From contig NZ_FRBW01000004.1 in assembly GCF_900142725.1 (NCBI RefSeq), positions 248,001 through 312,000 of the forward strand: a stretch of DNA of 64,000 nt, read 5' to 3'. Of this stretch, positions 63,106 to 64,000 are shown one piece after another; the stretch's first letter is position 1, and each line of letters opens with the position of its first letter. Origin of the DNA: Roseibium suaedae (lineage in GTDB: Bacteria; Pseudomonadota; Alphaproteobacteria; Rhizobiales; Stappiaceae). Below the pieces are notes generated by a model that saw nothing but the letters and a program-made list of their open reading frames with translations, had not been told where the DNA came from and searched no databases. Made by a program: the position numbers and the translations under genes.

Positions 63106-64000
63106 ATGGCTCCTTCAAAACAATTGCATATCGGCATGTCCCTTGCGCCGACCTGGCTCAGCGGCGACGCCTGGAGGCGAGCGGATAGCGGGGTGGAGGG
63201 ACTGTTCAGCAGCGGCTTCTATCTGGATATCGCGCGCCGCGCCGAGGCGGCCAAGATCGACTTCGCCTTTCTGCCGGATTCCCTGTTTCTTCATACCGGC
63301 CTGCTTGAGGGCGGCTCCGGCTTCGCAAGCCTCGACCCGAGCATGCTCCTGGCGTCAATCGCGCACGGAACCTCGAAGATCGGGTTGCTGTCGACCGCTT
63401 CAACGACCTTCTATCCGCCCTATATCGTGGCCCGCCAGATCCAGTCCCTCAATTGGATCAGCAATGGCCGCGCCGGCTGGAACATCGTGACGGCCCTGGA
63501 TGGGAACGGCAATTTCGGCCTTTCGGAAATGCCGAGCCCGGAAGAGCGCTATGCCCGCGCCGCTGAGTTCACGGAAGTCGTAAAGCGCCTTTGGGAAAGC
63601 TTTCCACGCGAGGCCTTGTCGTTGGACCGGGATGGAGGCCGCTTTGCCGATGCGGGTCTCGTCCGGCCGATTGATCACGAAGGCCCGTTCTTCTCAGTCA
63701 AGGGGCCGTTGAACCTGCCGAATTTCGGCAAGGCGCCGGTTCCTCTCGTCCAGGCAGGCGCGTCTGAAGCCGGGCGGGACTTTGCCGCTTCGGTTGCCGA
63801 TGCGATCTTTGCCTCCACTCCGGACAAGACGGCAGCACTGGATTTGCGGAAGGATCTGCGCAGCCGTGCGGAAGGCCATGGACGCAAGGGGGACGATATC
63901 CGGGTCTTGCCGGGCCTGAGCCTCTATCTTGCGTCGTCCCGCGCAGAGGCGCAGGAGCTTTTTGCCGAAACCAACGCCCGGGTGAGCCGTGCCCGCAGTC
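63106..64000 (+). CDS. LLM-class flavin-dependent monooxygenase (NtaA/SnaA/DszA-like), cut by window end
   Basis: The first 298 residues of a bacterial luciferase-like monooxygenase. The family marks are LAPTWLSGDAWRR near residue 13, a Phe-rich FLPDSLFLH, and NGRAGWNIVT near residue 122, the NtaA/SnaA signature. PLVQAGASEAGR near residue 215 is the FMN phosphate loop. These enzymes use reduced FMN from a partner reductase to oxidise chelates, sulfur compounds or antibiotics. Members of about 430-450 residues are usual, so roughly a third lies outside. It is divergent from the siderophore importer. Confidence 0.9.
   Translation, partial: MAPSKQLHIGMSLAPTWLSGDAWRRADSGVEGLFSSGFYLDIARRAEAAKIDFAFLPDSLFLHTGLLEGGSGFASLDPSMLLASIAHGTSKIGLLSTASTTFYPPYIVARQIQSLNWISNGRAGWNIVTALDGNGNFGLSEMPSPEERYARAAEFTEVVKRLWESFPREALSLDRDGGRFADAGLVRPIDHEGPFFSVKGPLNLPNFGKAPVPLVQAGASEAGRDFAASVADAIFASTPDKTAALDLRKDLRSRAEGHGRKGDDIRVLPGLSLYLASSRAEAQELFAETNARVSRARS

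Overview
The window looks like a chromosome segment of an alphaproteobacterium of the Hyphomicrobiales/Rhizobiales type, possibly Stappiaceae (Roseibium/Labrenzia/Pannonibacter-like). The family placement is inferred from gene content, not from a search. Pointers are the TlpA/argH/lptM-like/lysA order, TIGR02302 and MJ0042 zinc-ribbon proteins, ftsEX, a SUV3-type helicase with an RG tail, CarD, a second RpoH, LexA boxes of the GTTC-N7-GTTC type and an EcfG-type promoter. DNA is GC-rich except for an AT-rich gap near 29.45-29.9 kb.

Left part (1-40 kb): mostly core genes. These are arginine and lysine synthesis (argH, lysA), a small lipoprotein, a TIGR02302 membrane protein, hpt with a receiver-only regulator, ftsE-ftsX, YdcF and PlsC proteins, a small gene preceded by two LexA-type SOS boxes, a ChaC-like cyclotransferase, a DUF2125 protein, a GNAT protein and a CitE-like CoA-ester lyase. 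A five-gene minus-strand iron operon follows (Cys-rich hypothetical, imelysin, di-heme oxidoreductase, second imelysin, DUF1513; 21.65 down to 15.96 kb). Then come TerB, a glutamine amidotransferase, a lone DnaB-like ATPase, a TSUP transporter, pyruvate carboxylase (TTG start), a LuxR-family regulator without luxI, the SUV3-type helicase, an S4/Hsp15 protein, ferredoxin, CarD, RpoH, a hydrolase, an AsnC regulator and an M48 lipoprotein protease.

Right part (40-64 kb): begins just after tRNA-Arg(CCT) and is a catecholate siderophore locus. An IclR regulator and a TonB-dependent receptor come first. A minus-strand operon then makes and activates 2,3-dihydroxybenzoate (DHB): isochorismate synthase, DHB-AMP ligase, isochorismatase/aryl carrier and DHB dehydrogenase, ending in an unexpected O-methyltransferase. 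Divergent from it lie a stand-alone heterocyclization (Cy) protein, a Cy-adenylation protein with a degenerate carrier, and a stand-alone VibH-like condensation protein. A convergent gene encodes degenerate C - carrier - C. Together these equal a VibF/VibH or AngN/AngR/AngM-type synthetase broken into four polypeptides, predicted to make a DHB-thiazoline or DHB-oxazoline amide of an amine. A Fec/Fep-type ABC importer and an NtaA/SnaA-like flavin monooxygenase (cut by the window end) follow.

Candidate iron operators with a TGA-N9-TCA core, or one base off, lie upstream of the receptor, between the divergent biosynthetic operons, upstream of the C-carrier-C gene and upstream of the imelysin operon. 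This points to one iron regulon, possibly under RirA. No phosphopantetheinyl transferase, siderophore exporter or amine-supply gene is visible in the window.
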